Below the pieces are notes generated by a model that was not told the DNA's origin, searched no databases, and saw only the letters and a program-made list of their open reading frames with translations. The position numbers were made by a program, and so were the translations under genes. This document shows, one piece after another, positions 63,145-64,000 of a stretch of DNA of 64,000 nt. Within the stretch, counting starts at the first letter, position 1; each line of letters begins with the position of its first letter. Source of the DNA: Sphingobium estronivorans (lineage in GTDB: Bacteria; Pseudomonadota; Alphaproteobacteria; Sphingomonadales; Sphingomonadaceae); the NCBI RefSeq assembly GCF_008692605.1, contig NZ_LFCT01000002.1, positions 124,001 to 188,000 on the forward strand, given 5' to 3'.

Positions 63145-64000
63145 TGCCTTCATCGAGGAACTGACCGCGCTCGCCGAAAGCCATGACCATATCGCCCTGA
63201 TCGTCGGCGATCTGGGCTATAGCGTGATCGAGGAATTTGCCGATCGTTTCCCCGACCGGTTCGTCAATGCGGGCGTGGCAGAGCAGAATATGACCGGCCT
63301 CGCCGCGGGCATGGCGAGCGAAGGCTATCATGTCTTCACCTATTCCATCGCCAATTTCCCGACCTTCCGCTGCGCCGAGCAGATCCGGAACGATGTCGAC
63401 CATCACCGCCTGCCCGTCACCGTGGTCGCGGTGGGCGGCGGCGTTGCCTATGGCGCGCTGGGCTATTCGCACCATGCCGTGCAGGATTATGCGCTGATGC
63501 GGGCCATGCCCCACATGACGATCGCCGCGCCCGGCGATCCGCTGGAGACGCGCGCCTGCCTGCGCTGGCTGGTCGCCAATCCCGGCCCCTCCTATCTGCG
63601 GCTTGGCAAGGCCGGTGAGCCGCGCTTCCACGACAGCATTCCCGATGTCGCGCCCGGCCGCTGGGTCAAGGTGCGCGATGGAGATGACGATTCGATCCTG
63701 CTGTCCACCGGCGCGGCGCTGGGCGCGGCGATGAGCCGGGCCGAGGGCCGTGCGGTCTGGTCGCTGCCGCTCTGGAGCATGGCGGCGAAGGCGGATCAAC
63801 CCGCGCAGATCGCCCGGCATGAGAGAGTGACGACGCTGGAAGATCATCTCGCCGATGGCGGCTTCGGATCCTGGCTGACCGAATCGGTCGCGGGCACGCC
63901 GGCCGCCGGCCGAATCGAACCGATCGCCCTGTCGGCGGAGATTTGCGACAGGGTTGCGGGCCAATCGACCCTCAATCGCATCGGCGGCCTCACCCTATAA
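63137..64000 (+). CDS. Transketolase, C-terminal subunit
   Basis: The 287-residue protein carries the pyrimidine-binding domain (1-160, with the ThDP glutamate in NAGVAEQNMTGLAAGMA) and the C-terminal domain (about 175-287). The start overlaps the N-terminal subunit gene by 8 bases, so they are coupled. The stop TAA falls exactly at the right edge of the window, so what follows is unknown. Substrates are not predictable. Confidence 0.92.
   Translation: MRNAFIEELTALAESHDHIALIVGDLGYSVIEEFADRFPDRFVNAGVAEQNMTGLAAGMASEGYHVFTYSIANFPTFRCAEQIRNDVDHHRLPVTVVAVGGGVAYGALGYSHHAVQDYALMRAMPHMTIAAPGDPLETRACLRWLVANPGPSYLRLGKAGEPRFHDSIPDVAPGRWVKVRDGDDDSILLSTGAALGAAMSRAEGRAVWSLPLWSMAAKADQPAQIARHERVTTLEDHLADGGFGSWLTESVAGTPAAGRIEPIALSAEICDRVAGQSTLNRIGGLTL

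Overview
The window reads as ordinary chromosomal DNA from a high-GC alphaproteobacterium, most likely a sphingomonad (Sphingobium or a close relative). The evidence is the cox gene order with a tiny ORF between ctaB and ctaG, the serA/serC pair behind a serC-type leader, the HAD nucleotidase/dapD pair, the small basic protein next to a tRNA gene, and the style of the intergenic repeats. Coding density is high. The first gene (SURF1) is cut by the left edge; the last gene (transketolase C-terminal half) ends exactly at base 64000.

Layout. 1-6156 (minus strand): cytochrome c oxidase and its assembly factors (coxB-coxA-ctaB-small ORF-ctaG-coxC, a strong terminator, then DUF983-SURF1). 6435-10207 (plus): pyrE-pdxJ-acpS-lepB and an AI-2E family exporter. 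10328-11182 (minus): an FKBP isomerase and rpsU. 11406-17754 (plus): a class II aldolase-like protein, a hybrid histidine kinase, and a probable DNA repair/modification block made of a radical SAM protein with a helix-hairpin-helix tail, a two-helix membrane protein, a hemerythrin-like protein and a DUF4130-UdgX fusion. 17761-22303: DUF1489, MgtE, a cyclophilin, two lipoproteins and a small outer-membrane barrel. 22567-27297: ppc, a HerA-like ATPase and a tyrosine phosphatase. 27375-34200 (minus): PhzF, an SLC13 permease behind a structured terminator-bearing leader, aroC, fabI, a YihY protein and a CbpA-type DnaJ. 34352-36418 (plus): pdxH and a dicarboxylate symporter. 36445-42741 (minus): a flavin reductase, a small SANT-like protein, purA, hisZ, serA and serC. 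42919-49284 (plus): extensin-like lipoprotein, LOG protein, HAD nucleotidase, dapD, an Atm1-type ABC exporter and a TerC protein. 49467-52601 (minus): a periplasmic coiled-coil protein, a thioesterase and oligopeptidase B. 52695-54819: aminopeptidase P, a 48-aa basic protein and tRNA-Thr(GGU). 54982-60860 (minus): a periplasmic aldehyde oxidoreductase paoABC run with a TonB receptor. 61117-64000: tRNA-Gly(GCC), a sugar-cluster style methyltransferase and a divergent split transketolase.

Most of the window is housekeeping: respiration, amino acid, pyrimidine, purine and B6 biosynthesis, and secretion. The parts that stand out are the radical SAM/UdgX block, the structured RNA ahead of the SLC13 permease, the pair of 125-bp intergenic repeats with CTAGAGCA/TGCTCTAG ends, the paoABC-TonB unit, and the split transketolase beside tRNA-Gly. 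I found no insertion sequence, prophage, CRISPR array or clear genomic island. No entirely new system can be claimed from sequence alone.
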